Assembly: GCA_021298335.1 (NCBI GenBank) | Contig: JAJTEZ010000012.1 | Location: 1 to 35,658 of the forward strand | Direction: 5' to 3' | From: Saprospiraceae bacterium | GTDB lineage: Bacteria > Bacteroidota > Bacteroidia > Chitinophagales > Saprospiraceae | DNA length: 35,658 nt | Shown here: positions 1 to 8,345 of the stretch, in pieces | Position numbering within the stretch: the first letter of the stretch is position 1 | How the letters are laid out: the number at the start of each line of letters is the position of its first letter | Translations under genes and position numbers: made by a program | The notes under the pieces: generated by a model | What the model was told of the DNA's origin: nothing | What the model saw: only the letters and a program-made list of their open reading frames with translations | The model's database searches: none

Positions 1-287
1 GCTGCGGGATTATATAGCCACATAATACCGGTCACCTGTTGTTTGTCGGCAGGAAAACTGAACACAATCCTCTTAGTCTCAAAAAGCATTTGCAACCCCA
101 CCCCTTGAGGTAAGTCAGCTGTATTTTGCTTTTTTACATACATCTCCTGATATTTTAGGTCCTCATCATAATATTGATCAAGCACCAGACTATTGTCCAC
201 CTTCCTCGACTGTACAAAAACCCAGGCCAGAGCCCCGATAAAACATATGAAAAACAAAAAAATACCTGTACCCCAGTTCCACTTCAT
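1..287 (-). CDS. fixH: FixH-family protein, 3' end cut by window
   Basis: Reading the minus strand from an ATG at 287 gives 95 residues that run off the window edge. The protein starts MKWNWGTGIFLFFICF, with one membrane helix at about residues 5-25, then a conserved-looking D-N-S-L-V-L-D-Q-Y-Y-D-E-D-L-K-Y-Q stretch, and a beta-rich part beginning near residue 60. This is the N-terminus of FixH proteins, membrane proteins needed to mature or assemble the cbb3 oxidase, usually linked to copper supply. It lies 35 bp after ccoG in the same direction, the normal place for fixH in Bacteroidota cco operons. The C-terminal part cannot be judged. The family call rests on the N-terminal pattern and context. 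Confidence 0.8.
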   Translation of the reverse strand, partial: MKWNWGTGIFLFFICFIGALAWVFVQSRKVDNSLVLDQYYDEDLKYQEMYVKKQNTADLPQGVGLQMLFETKRIVFSFPADKQQVTGIMWLYNPA

Positions 288-322
288 TTTGTTACATTTT
301 GTGAATTTCAAAAATAGTCATC

Positions 323-1822
323 CTACTTTACAGGACCAAAAAAGGATGTTTTCACCTTCGAGATTAATATACCGCCAGCATAAGCACCTACAACTATATT
401 ATTTTTTCCGCTTTTCAGCACATCTTTGTTAAGCCTTATAAAGACCGCCCCTTCCGATTTATTATTTTTTCCGACAGAAGGTGTCTTGCCTCCTACAATT
501 TCAAATGTACCTTCGGCAGGTTCCATCATCCTGAACTCAAGCGCGAAGTCTTTTGAAGTTTTATTGATCAACTGATAATTGTACAAATTACTGACAGTTC
601 CATCAGAATACTCCTGCGAAAGCAAACCTCCGGTACGCAACAACAACACCTCCACATCCGACCTGAGTGAAAACAAAAGAATCTCCACACCAATCAGTAC
701 CAGAAGAACAACTGAGTATGCCAATGCCCTGGGTGTAAAAACTTGCCTTTTCCCTTTTTCAATACCCTCTATGCTGTCAATGCGTATCAGACCTTTGGGC
801 CGGCACACCTTTTCCATCACATCATCACAGGCATCCATACATGCCGTACAATTGACGCACTCGAGCTGAGTTCCATTGCGAATGTCAATGCCAGTCGGGC
901 AAACATGTACGCACAACTTACAATCCACACAATCCCCTAACACAGGCAATGTAGTAAATGTCGATGATCCTGTAGCCCCCTTCTGATCTATGAATTGCAA
1001 CGTCTTTGTAGACTCCGATGTCTTTGGCTTTTGCATCTTGCCCCGGGGTTCTCCTCTGATAAAATCATAGGCGACTACGAGGGATTTATTGTCAAGCATG
1101 ACACCCTGCAATCTACCGTATGGACAAATTGTCGTGCACACCTGCTCCCGCAACCGGGCAAACACAATATAAAACGTAAAGGAGAAAAGAATCATCGATA
1201 TAAAACCCGTCATATGCCGCGTCACAGGGTCAAATACGATTTTTATCACCTCATCCATTCCGATAATATAGGAAAGAAATGTATTGGCAATCAAAACAGC
1301 AATAATAAAAAACAGAAGGTGTTTTGTAAATTTTTTCAAGCCTTTCTCCCAGGTAAGCGGAGATGCGTCCAGCCTGCGCTGGGCATGATAGTCTCCTTCA
1401 ATCCAGTATTCAATTTTCCGGTACACCATTTCCATAAAAATGGTCTGAGGACATACCCAACCGCAGAACAACCTGCCAAATACCACGGTAAACAAAATAA
1501 TAAACACCAGCAGAATGAGCATGGCAATCGCAAACAGATAAAAGTCCTGCGGCGCAAAATGAACACCAAACAGAATGAAATTTCTTTCCAGGATGTTCAG
1601 CAATACAAATGATTCACCATGCATTTTCACAAATGGCAAGCCAAACAATATCAGCAATAATAGCCAGGAAAGCCAGATACGGTAATTCGTAAAACGTCCG
1701 GAAGGCCTTTTAGGGTAAATCCAGATGCGTTTTCCACTGTTGTCAACCGTAGAGATCTTGTCGCGAAATTGTTCATCCGCCTGGTTCGCGAAAAATGGTT
1801 CGTTTTGGGCTGTTGATGGCAT
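323..1822 (-). CDS. ccoG: Cytochrome c oxidase accessory protein CcoG (FixG), polyferredoxin membrane protein
   Basis: This 499-residue protein helps mature the cbb3 oxidase; CcoG is known to reduce copper for insertion into the CuB site. The N-terminal half holds membrane helices and the FGRLFCGWVCPQT motif, followed by CTTICPYGRLQG. The middle has two ferredoxin-type 4Fe-4S clusters (CVDCKLCVHVCP and CVNCTACMDACD). The C-terminus is a periplasmic Ig-like FixG domain. I chose the ATG at 1822 because it has an AGGGAA ribosome site a few bases upstream; an in-frame ATG at 1858 would add 12 unconvincing residues. About 25 extra residues, rich in Ser and Thr, lie between GEPRGK and the first ferredoxin motif, compared with the family as I remember it. 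It lies between ccoP and fixH in the operon. Confidence 0.95.
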   Translation of the reverse strand: MPSTAQNEPFFANQADEQFRDKISTVDNSGKRIWIYPKRPSGRFTNYRIWLSWLLLLILFGLPFVKMHGESFVLLNILERNFILFGVHFAPQDFYLFAIAMLILLVFIILFTVVFGRLFCGWVCPQTIFMEMVYRKIEYWIEGDYHAQRRLDASPLTWEKGLKKFTKHLLFFIIAVLIANTFLSYIIGMDEVIKIVFDPVTRHMTGFISMILFSFTFYIVFARLREQVCTTICPYGRLQGVMLDNKSLVVAYDFIRGEPRGKMQKPKTSESTKTLQFIDQKGATGSSTFTTLPVLGDCVDCKLCVHVCPTGIDIRNGTQLECVNCTACMDACDDVMEKVCRPKGLIRIDSIEGIEKGKRQVFTPRALAYSVVLLVLIGVEILLFSLRSDVEVLLLRTGGLLSQEYSDGTVSNLYNYQLINKTSKDFALEFRMMEPAEGTFEIVGGKTPSVGKNNKSEGAVFIRLNKDVLKSGKNNIVVGAYAGGILISKVKTSFFGPVK

Positions 1823-1934
1823 ATGTTTATTTCCCTGAAGTTTTTGGGTGAATCTCACTGAGTGACTTTCTTCCTGTCATTCAGATAGAATTCGGGGCTG
1901 CAGAACAAATGGATATGCTGCAGACACGGAAAAT

Positions 1935-2885
1935 TTATTTTTGTATACTTGATTCAATTGTTATACTATCAGCCATAGCAGGAGTTCCGGCTATTGAATC
2001 CCCTTCTACCAGATCACCTTGCGGAGCTTTCTGGTTGGGTGGATTTGTCCCCTGTAAAGACAAAATGTAGCTGGCAACTTTTTGCATCGCTGCCGGCCGA
2101 AGCTGTGCCTTCCATGAAATCATCCCTTTTTCAGGAACCCCATATTTGATTGTTGAGAATAGCTGTCCGATACTTCCCCCATGAATCCAGTACTTATCTA
2201 CAAAATTCGGCCCGACGCCTCCTTCCCCGGATGCACCGTGACACACCTGACAATTGGCAATATATATTTCTTTCCCTTCAGAAAGTTCTGCGGTCGCTGT
2301 CAGTAATGTGACTGTTTTCTCGTCAATGGCATCAGCCTGTAAAGCTAAAAACTTTTCTTTTTCCCTCTCTCCCAGCTGCATGGCCGCAATATATTCCTGT
2401 TCCATGCCAGGGCCTCTGTCCGAAACGTGATAATACCAGAGATATACGGCCGCCCAGAGAATGGTCCCATAAAACAACCACAACCACCAGGGAGGAAGCG
2501 AATTATCAAGCTCACGAATTCCATCATACTCATGTCCCAGATCAATATCTGCCTCTTTTTCAATAGGAACAAGCCGCCAGGATCTTTCCGACAATTGTTG
2601 CCAGATGGAAGTGGAAGCCCCCAGTTTTTCTTTATCTACAGCTTCCGGACCATATTTCTCCAGCAATTTTATGCGCTGTATATCAATCAGCGCCCAGATC
2701 AAATTCAAACTGGCAAAAATAACACCGAGCAGAACCAGTACCGCCAGAATGAGAAATATATGGTGATACGCTGCAGTGAATACGTCTAACCGCGGAGTCG
2801 CATTTCCATTGGCAGACTGACCATAAAGATTGTTCCAGGGCTGCCCCGCCCATAGAACCAACAAGAGGAATGAAAACTTTTTCAT
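1935..2885 (-). CDS. ccoP: cbb3-type cytochrome c oxidase subunit III (CcoP), single haem c
   Basis: This 316-residue c-type cytochrome passes electrons to the CcoN catalytic subunit. A signal-like segment (MKKFSFLLLVLW) starts the protein, a membrane helix follows at about residues 40-65, and a second helix follows the LPPWWLWLFYGTILWA motif typical of CcoP N-terminal domains. The C-terminal cytochrome domain has one haem site, CQVCH, and a distal region with YGVPEKGMISW supplying the Met ligand. Proteobacterial CcoP has two haem domains; one is usual in Bacteroidota. The reading frame stays open to 3014, but the start at 2885 puts the signal sequence first. The end carries an acidic tail. 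It is separated from ccoQ by 157 bp, much more than other gaps in this operon. Confidence 0.93.
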   Translation of the reverse strand: MKKFSFLLLVLWAGQPWNNLYGQSANGNATPRLDVFTAAYHHIFLILAVLVLLGVIFASLNLIWALIDIQRIKLLEKYGPEAVDKEKLGASTSIWQQLSERSWRLVPIEKEADIDLGHEYDGIRELDNSLPPWWLWLFYGTILWAAVYLWYYHVSDRGPGMEQEYIAAMQLGEREKEKFLALQADAIDEKTVTLLTATAELSEGKEIYIANCQVCHGASGEGGVGPNFVDKYWIHGGSIGQLFSTIKYGVPEKGMISWKAQLRPAAMQKVASYILSLQGTNPPNQKAPQGDLVEGDSIAGTPAMADSITIESSIQK

Positions 2886-3042
2886 TGGTTTTATATTTAG
2901 AGTGTCACCTTCTGTGTGACTGGTTTTAATGGTCAAAAAATTGGTTTCTATCGGAAACCGTTTACCAGGTCTTATCTTGCAACATTTGGCTACACAAGGA
3001 CGATGTATGTTCAAAATGTATATTTTTCATGATATCCAATCA
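2886..3042 (-). other. ccoQ-ccoP spacer with two small stem-loops
   Basis: This 157-bp spacer sits inside an operon whose other gaps are 10 to 36 bp. It contains a hairpin GGTTTC-TATCG-GAAACC at 2943-2959 and a GTCAC/GTGAC stem with a 7-base loop at 2904-2920. Neither has a U-tract, so they do not look like terminators. They could mark RNA processing, differential stability or an internal promoter. The frame of ccoP stays open through much of the spacer, but the translation there (many Cys, Arg and His, no domain) does not look like protein. Confidence 0.4.
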
Positions 3043-3207
3043 TTACACTTCATCTTCCAGGGGTAAATTTTCCATTTTCCGAATGACTGGATTGTCCTTT
3101 CTGAATGCCATGATGGCACTCAACGTAAATATGGTCATAAAAGTGAGCAAGGAAAAAATTGCCATCCAGTTGATATTTCCCGCCCCTTCCAGAATATACT
3201 TTGCCAT
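3043..3207 (-). CDS. ccoQ: CcoQ-like small membrane subunit of cbb3 oxidase
   Basis: This 54-residue reading frame begins MAKYILEGAGNINWMAIFSL, has one membrane helix at about residues 15-34, and ends in a charged tail (MENLPLEDEV). It starts 12 bp after the ccoNO stop, in the same direction. Position, size and single-helix layout fit CcoQ, the small subunit that stabilises cbb3 oxidase. CcoQ sequences diverge strongly, so the call rests more on place and shape than on motifs. It is short enough to be missed by gene callers. No clear Shine-Dalgarno sequence precedes it; the leader is A/T-rich, as is common in this phylum. Confidence 0.75.
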   Translation of the reverse strand: MAKYILEGAGNINWMAIFSLLTFMTIFTLSAIMAFRKDNPVIRKMENLPLEDEV

Positions 3208-3219
3208 GATAAAAGGTTT

Positions 3220-5286
3220 TTATTGTTTGTTCTGAACTTTCACTTTAATGTCTGTACCCAATCGTTGCAGATAAGCAATCATTGCCACGATTTCCTTTTT
3301 CTCCAGATTTTGTTGTGTGATTTTATCCGCTGTTAGGCTTTCTGCAATTTTTTTGGCCTGAGACTCCAGGTCTGCAACAGCCATTTCTGCAAATCCATCA
3401 GGATACGGCGTGCCTAAAGATTGATGTATTTTAATTTTAGAGGCAGTGTACTTCGTATCCAGATTATTTTCATGTAGCCATGGATAAGCAGGCATGATCG
3501 AACCGGGTGCCATCGCCGTGGGCTCCAGCATATGGTTATAATGCCAGCTATCGGGGTACTTGCCACCCACCCTGTGTAAATCCGGACCGGTCCGTTTTGA
3601 ACCCCAAAGGAATGGTCGGTCATACACAAATTCACCAGATTTTGAGTACTCGCCATATCGCTCCGTCTCAGAACGGAACGGACGCACCATCTGTGAATGG
3701 CAGCTAACGCATCCTTCTCTGATATACAAATCCCTGCCTTCCAGTTCAAGCGGAGTATACGGCTTCACTGAAGCAATTTTAGGTACGTTGTCTTCGATCA
3801 TCATCATCGGAATAATTTCCACAAGTCCTCCAATCAAAACCAATACTGCACTTGCGAGCAGCATTTGTATCGGACGTCTCTCTATCCACTTATGCCAGTA
3901 GGTATTGCCATGGTCAGGTTCTACTGCCAGCGCCGGTGCACTCGCCTCCTGATTGGCAATCAACTGCCCGCTTCGCACTGTTTTATACAGATTGTACACC
4001 ATGACAATCACACCGGTAAAATAAATGGTTCCTCCAATCGCCCGAATCATATACATGGGTAATATCTGTGTCACCGTTTCCAGAAAATTTCCGTACTGTA
4101 AAAATCCATCCGGCGTAAACTGCTTCCACATCAGTGACTGCGTCCATCCAGCCCAGTACAGAGGTATCGCATAAAACAGAATGCCCAAAGTACCAATCCA
4201 GAAATGCGCATTCGCCAAGCGAACTGAATACAGCTGTGTATTGTATATGCGGGGAAGAAGCCAGTACAGCAAGCCAAACGTCAGCATGCCGTTCCAGCCA
4301 AGCGCACCAATGTGCACGTGGCCTACCGTCCAGTCAGTATAGTGCGTGATCGCATTGATGGATTTTACGGACAACAGTGGTCCTTCCAGCGTGGCCATAC
4401 CATAAGCCGTGATTGCAACCACAAAAAATTTCAGAATTGGGTCTGTTCTCACTTTATCCCAGGCACCTCTCAGAGTCAGCAAGCCATTCAACATTCCACC
4501 CCACGATGGTGCAATCAGCATGATGGAAAATACTGTTCCCAGTGATTGCGCCCAATCAGGCAGAGATGTATACAATAAATGGTGCGGACCAGCCCAGATA
4601 TATATGAAAATCAACGCCCAAAAGTGAATGATGGATAATTTGTAGGAATACACAGGTCTGTTGGCCGCTTTAGGCATAAAATAATACATCAGACCCAAAT
4701 ATGGTGTCGTCAGAAAGAATGCCACTGCATTGTGACCATACCACCACTGGATCAACGCATCCTGCACACCGGCAAATGCATAAATTCCCTTAAAAGCATT
4801 CACAGGAATTTGAATATTGTTGAATATGTGAAGCACTGTGACTGTAATCCAGGTGGCTATATAAAACCAGATAGCAACATAGAGGTGTTGCTCCCTCCGA
4901 CGGAAAATCGTACCAAACATATTGATACCGAATACCACCCACACCACAGCAATGGCCAGGTCAATAGGCCAGATTAGCTCAGCATACTCCTTCGAACTCG
5001 TCAAACCAAGCGGCAACGAAACCGCAGCAGACAAGATGATCAGCTGCCATCCCCAGAAATGCACCTGTGACAAAACATCACTAAACATCCGGGCCTTCAG
5101 CAACCTCTGTAGCGAATAATAGACTCCCGTAAATATACCGTTGCCGACAAACGCAAATATGACCGCATTCAGCTGTAAGGCAATCAGAATTCCGACCAGC
5201 ATTCCTATGACACCAAAAAGTACCGTGGCAAATGCAAAATTGCGCACAATACGATTGTCATAACTGAATGTTTCTACATTTGACAT
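3220..5286 (-). CDS. ccoN: Fused cbb3 oxidase subunits I and II (CcoN-CcoO) with a missing 22-residue block
   Basis: This 688-residue fusion is the catalytic haem-copper subunit (residues 1-440) joined to the membrane-anchored monohaem cytochrome CcoO (from about 475). It reduces O2 to water at the inner membrane. Visible are His185 and the HH pair 235/236 for CuB, Tyr229 for the cross-linked tyrosine, and His323/His325 in VGHVHIG for the haems. The CcoO part has CVSCH at 526-530 and GSIMPAYPW for the Met ligand. N/O fusion is usual in Bacteroidota. Oddity: ALQL (36-39) runs directly into NAVIFAF (40 onwards). Homologues carry about 22 residues here, ending in F-G-R-x-R-P-L-H-T, whose His binds low-spin haem b. 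My recalled Pseudomonas numbering for the other ligands differs from these by a constant 22. As written, the enzyme should not be functional. Confidence 0.95.
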   Translation of the reverse strand: MSNVETFSYDNRIVRNFAFATVLFGVIGMLVGILIALQLNAVIFAFVGNGIFTGVYYSLQRLLKARMFSDVLSQVHFWGWQLIILSAAVSLPLGLTSSKEYAELIWPIDLAIAVVWVVFGINMFGTIFRRREQHLYVAIWFYIATWITVTVLHIFNNIQIPVNAFKGIYAFAGVQDALIQWWYGHNAVAFFLTTPYLGLMYYFMPKAANRPVYSYKLSIIHFWALIFIYIWAGPHHLLYTSLPDWAQSLGTVFSIMLIAPSWGGMLNGLLTLRGAWDKVRTDPILKFFVVAITAYGMATLEGPLLSVKSINAITHYTDWTVGHVHIGALGWNGMLTFGLLYWLLPRIYNTQLYSVRLANAHFWIGTLGILFYAIPLYWAGWTQSLMWKQFTPDGFLQYGNFLETVTQILPMYMIRAIGGTIYFTGVIVMVYNLYKTVRSGQLIANQEASAPALAVEPDHGNTYWHKWIERRPIQMLLASAVLVLIGGLVEIIPMMMIEDNVPKIASVKPYTPLELEGRDLYIREGCVSCHSQMVRPFRSETERYGEYSKSGEFVYDRPFLWGSKRTGPDLHRVGGKYPDSWHYNHMLEPTAMAPGSIMPAYPWLHENNLDTKYTASKIKIHQSLGTPYPDGFAEMAVADLESQAKKIAESLTADKITQQNLEKKEIVAMIAYLQRLGTDIKVKVQNKQ

Positions 5287-5296
5287 ATATGAAAAT

Positions 5297-5473
5297 TTAG
5301 TTGGTTGAATGAATGTTTTCCCCTCGGTCGATCATATCATCATCTACCAGAATACGCATACCCGGCGTATATTCATCGTCGTATTGCCCATCCTTGACAG
5401 CCCAGAAAAATGCAATCAAAAAGAATACAGCCATACATAAACTAATCACGATGAGATAAAATATGATACCCAT
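5297..5473 (-). CDS. ccoS: cbb3 oxidase maturation protein CcoS
   Basis: This 58-residue protein has an N-terminal membrane helix (MGIIFYLIVISLCMAVFFLI) followed by the CcoS hallmark F-F-W-A-V-K-D-G-Q-Y-D-D and R-I-L-V-D-D-D. CcoS is needed to install haem and copper in CcoN. I used the ATG at 5473; the frame opens to 5533, but the extra residues precede the natural N-terminal helix. It is the first gene of the visible cco operon and lies 10 bp before ccoNO. The CcoI copper ATPase gene that often precedes ccoS is not next to it. Confidence 0.92.
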   Translation of the reverse strand: MGIIFYLIVISLCMAVFFLIAFFWAVKDGQYDDEYTPGMRILVDDDMIDRGENIHSTN

Positions 5474-5859
5474 TAGAATGAAATTTGATGCAAAGTAGAA
5501 AGACACTTTTCCGCAGTATAAGACATCCATCACTTTTTCGGGTGATTTAAATCAGAGGCTTGTATTTTTAATTTTAAAAACTATTAATCAATTACTTATA
5601 CATATGTATTATACGAATAAATATACCAGATACCTGAAAAAACAAACAGAGGAGACATGCAATTATTCGCATTCTCCCTATTTGATCTGGTTTAGATCAA
5701 GTAATAAACTCTCCTGCACTTTCGCAGGTGATTGTTCTTTCGAATGTTGTGGCTTATTTTCGGAATGATAGAGACAGAATTGCCATAGACCTGACAACAA
5801 TGGCCAAAGACAAAACGTTATAAGCGCATCTGTTTCAATCAAAATCCGGATTTTAGAAG
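5474..5859. other. Divergent intergenic region between ccoS and the hydrolase gene
   Basis: This 386-bp A/T-rich region holds the start signals of the cco operon (leftward) and the hydrolase-protease-tsaB run (rightward). It contains a cluster of dyads. A 12-bp palindrome ATACATATGTAT is at 5598-5609. A GGAGA-c-ATGC / GCAT-TCTCC stem with an 8-base loop is at 5651-5677. A perfect 7-bp inverted repeat is at 5682-5700. A CCTGC/GCAGG stem lies just after, at about 5713-5728. I found no convincing coding sequence and no clear FNR box (TTGAT, 4 bp, ATCAA). Confidence 0.5.
5682..5700. promoter_or_regulatory. Perfect inverted repeat, candidate operator
   Basis: TTGATCT, a 5-base spacer GGTTT, then AGATCAA form a perfect 7-bp dyad. 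The half-sites resemble CRP/FNR half-sites, but TTGAT and ATCAA are 9 bp apart here rather than 4, so it is not a standard FNR box. It lies about 210 bp before ccoS and 160 bp before the hydrolase, so it could serve either direction. Confidence 0.4.
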
Positions 5860-6642
5860 ATGCGCCCTACGCTCAATTACAAGACGCTCGGTCAAGGTGA
5901 ACCCATTCTGATTCTGCATGGATTATTTGGCATGATGGATAACTGGCAGACGATTGGCAAACGGCTGGCAGATGCAGGATACATGGTTTTTTTAATTGAC
6001 CAGAGAGACCACGGCCGTTCATCTCACACCCGCGCATTTACCTATGCTTTGCTGGCAGAAGACCTTCTTCACTTTATGGAGGAACACTGGATTCACAAGG
6101 CGAGTATTCTTGGTCATTCTATGGGTGGAAAAACAGCGCTTACGTTTTTATCACACAATTCTGACATGGTCGAACGATTGATCGTTGTAGACATGGGACT
6201 AAAAAGGTACGAAGACGGCCACTCAGATGTGTTCCATGCCCTGATGGCTATAGACATAGAAGCGCTGTCGTCAAGGGAATTTGCAGAAGAAGTTCTTACC
6301 CGCTACCTGAAGGATCAAGGTACGGTGCAGTTTCTTTTGAAAAATCTTACACGTAAAAAAGAAGGTGGCTTCACCTGGAAGATGAACCTTCCCTTGCTCT
6401 ACAGTGAGTACAAAAACATACTGGCTGCCGTTGAGTTTGAACATCCCTGCGATGTGCCCGCCTGCTTCATCCGCGGTGGAAAATCCAATTATTTAGTGGA
6501 CGAAGACATAGACCAGATCCGGATGACTCTGCCTCAATCGTCATTTTTCACTATACCGGAAGCGGGACATTGGGTACATGCCGACCAGCCGGATGAACTT
6601 TTTCATCTCATATTGAATTGTATGAGAGGGTCATCGGTATAA
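5860..6642 (+). CDS. Alpha/beta hydrolase, YbfF-like esterase
   Basis: This 260-residue soluble hydrolase has the oxyanion-hole motif HGLFGMMDNW (20-29), DQRDHGRSSH, the nucleophile elbow GHSMGG with Ser87, and a C-terminal AGHWVHADQP carrying the catalytic His. The pattern matches the YbfF family of short-chain acyl esterases/thioesterases, which keep this HGLFG and DxRxHGxS order. The length is normal. The natural substrate cannot be read from the sequence. It is the first of a rightward run with the S41 protease (59 bp gap) and tsaB, though functional linkage is not obvious. Confidence 0.9.
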   Translation: MRPTLNYKTLGQGEPILILHGLFGMMDNWQTIGKRLADAGYMVFLIDQRDHGRSSHTRAFTYALLAEDLLHFMEEHWIHKASILGHSMGGKTALTFLSHNSDMVERLIVVDMGLKRYEDGHSDVFHALMAIDIEALSSREFAEEVLTRYLKDQGTVQFLLKNLTRKKEGGFTWKMNLPLLYSEYKNILAAVEFEHPCDVPACFIRGGKSNYLVDEDIDQIRMTLPQSSFFTIPEAGHWVHADQPDELFHLILNCMRGSSV

Positions 6643-6701
6643 TCTCTTCAAAAGCTCAGTTTCCGGAAGATTCCAATTCAATAATATAACTGATTGATTT
6701 T

Positions 6702-8336
6702 ATGCGAAATACATTAAAAATAACAATGTTTGTCATTCTGGCCTCAAGCGGTATTGCCGCAGTAACTACCTACCAGGACAAGCTATTTGAAATCAGTAAA
6801 AATCTCGAAATATTTATCAGCGTTTACAAGGAACTCAACACCAATTTTGTAGATGAACTGGATCCCTCCACATTAATGAGAACAGCCATTGATGCAATGA
6901 CCAAATCCCTCGACCCTTACACCAATTATATATCTGAGTCGCAGGCTGAAAGTTACTGGATCAGTGAAGACGAAAAGTACCAGGGCATTGGAACACGTGT
7001 CGCTCTGGTTGACGGGCGGCTGCGAATTATTGAACCTTATAAGGGTGGCCCAGCATTACAGGCTGGTTTGAAAGCAGGCGATGAAATCACCATGATTGAA
7101 GGTGTGCCTCTGAAAGGCAAAAAACTGGAAGAGATCAATGCCATCATGCGAGGCATCCCTGGTACAAACCTCAGGCTCACAGTCGTACCCTTCGGCGCGG
7201 AACTTGAAAAGGTTGTCAGTGTTGTAAGAGGAGAAGTGAATATTCCTAATGTGCCCTATTCTGGTTTTGTCTCTGATGGCATTGGGTATATTTCGTTGAC
7301 GGTTTTTACACAGAATGCAGCTGATAATATAGCCAAAGCGCTATCGGAGATGAAGGAAGATAATCCGGGTATGCAGGGAGTAATTATTGACCTCAGGCAA
7401 AATGGTGGAGGACTTTTGAACGAAGCCGTAAGCATCTGCAACCTATTTTTGCCTTCAAATGAAATAATTGTGACTACAAAAGGAAAAATCAAAGAACGCG
7501 ATCAGTCGTTTAAAACAAAATCTCAGCCACTGGATGCAGAGATTCCAGTAGCAGTCTTGATTGATAAGCGGTCAGCGTCGGCATCCGAAATTGTGTCAGG
7601 TGTCATACAGGACGTGGATAGAGGTGTACTGATAGGTCAGCGATCCTATGGGAAAGGGCTGGTGCAGAATACAAAGGATCTGCCATATAATGCAAGAATC
7701 AAGCTGACAACATCCAAATACTATATTCCAAGCGGCAGGTGTATTCAAGGGGTTGAATATGAAAATGGTGAGCCCAAAGATATTCCTGATAGCCAGAGAA
7801 GTAAATTTAAAACCCGAAATGGCAGGACAGTGCTGGATGGAGGTGGAGTCACTCCGGATATTTTGTTGCCTGCTCGACAAATACATTCGGTGACTCAGGC
7901 TCTTTTGGATCAGTACATGATTTTTGAATATGCCAATCAATTTTGTCTTGGTAAAGACAGTATTGCAGCAGTAGGTACCTTTACATTTACTGAGTTTGAT
8001 GGCTTTCTGGCTTTTCTGAAAAAAAAGAACTTCCATTATGAAAGCAATGCTGAAAAATTATTGAAACAAGCTAGGGAAGATCTGGAAAAAAACCAAAAAG
8101 TGACCTATGCGGCAGAAATCAAGCAGCTGGAACTGAAAATGCAGGCTAATCTTGAGGAGGAGCTCAAAGAAGCTAAGCCGCAGATCATCGATGAAATTGA
8201 AAAAGAAATTGTCAGTCGCTATTATTTTCAGAAAGGGAAAGTGCAACAAACCCTCGACGATGACCCTGAAGTACGTGAAGCCATTTCAGTGCTGAAAGAC
8301 ATGAAAAGATACAAATCCATTTTAGGGGTGAAGTAA
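6702..8336 (+). CDS. S41 family C-terminal processing peptidase (CtpA/Prc-like)
   Basis: This 544-residue protease starts with a hydrophobic segment (about residues 6-22) acting as signal or anchor, so it works in the periplasm. The N-terminal helical region is followed by a PDZ domain (about 92-165, with GIGTRV and AGLKAGDEI) and the S41 core. The core has the D-L-R-x-N-G-G-G motif at about 230-237, Ser293 in SASASEI and Lys318 in YGKGLVQ. The Ser-Lys spacing of 25 matches the Prc/CtpA dyad. The C-terminal 150 residues are charged and helical, as in Bacteroidota homologues. Such enzymes trim or degrade envelope proteins by recognising C-terminal tails. It lies 9 bp before tsaB. Confidence 0.95.
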   Translation: MRNTLKITMFVILASSGIAAVTTYQDKLFEISKNLEIFISVYKELNTNFVDELDPSTLMRTAIDAMTKSLDPYTNYISESQAESYWISEDEKYQGIGTRVALVDGRLRIIEPYKGGPALQAGLKAGDEITMIEGVPLKGKKLEEINAIMRGIPGTNLRLTVVPFGAELEKVVSVVRGEVNIPNVPYSGFVSDGIGYISLTVFTQNAADNIAKALSEMKEDNPGMQGVIIDLRQNGGGLLNEAVSICNLFLPSNEIIVTTKGKIKERDQSFKTKSQPLDAEIPVAVLIDKRSASASEIVSGVIQDVDRGVLIGQRSYGKGLVQNTKDLPYNARIKLTTSKYYIPSGRCIQGVEYENGEPKDIPDSQRSKFKTRNGRTVLDGGGVTPDILLPARQIHSVTQALLDQYMIFEYANQFCLGKDSIAAVGTFTFTEFDGFLAFLKKKNFHYESNAEKLLKQAREDLEKNQKVTYAAEIKQLELKMQANLEEELKEAKPQIIDEIEKEIVSRYYFQKGKVQQTLDDDPEVREAISVLKDMKRYKSILGVK

Positions 8337-8345
8337 ACTGCTCCT

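Noticed and set aside
995-1612. 205-codon plus-strand reading frame
   Set aside because: It lies fully opposite ccoG, has a composition unlike protein and no domain; it is a shadow of the real gene.
2886-3014. N-terminal extension of ccoP to 3014
   Set aside because: The extra 43 residues have no domain and would bury the signal sequence that starts at 2885.
5669-5700. Possible TPP riboswitch piece (TGATCTGG)
   Set aside because: Only the short TGATCTGG string matches. The other conserved boxes and stems are absent, and neither flanking gene is a thiamine gene.
5682-5700. FNR/CRP box
   Set aside because: Half-sites match TTGAT and ATCAA, but they are 9 bp apart rather than 4, so I listed it only as an unassigned inverted repeat.
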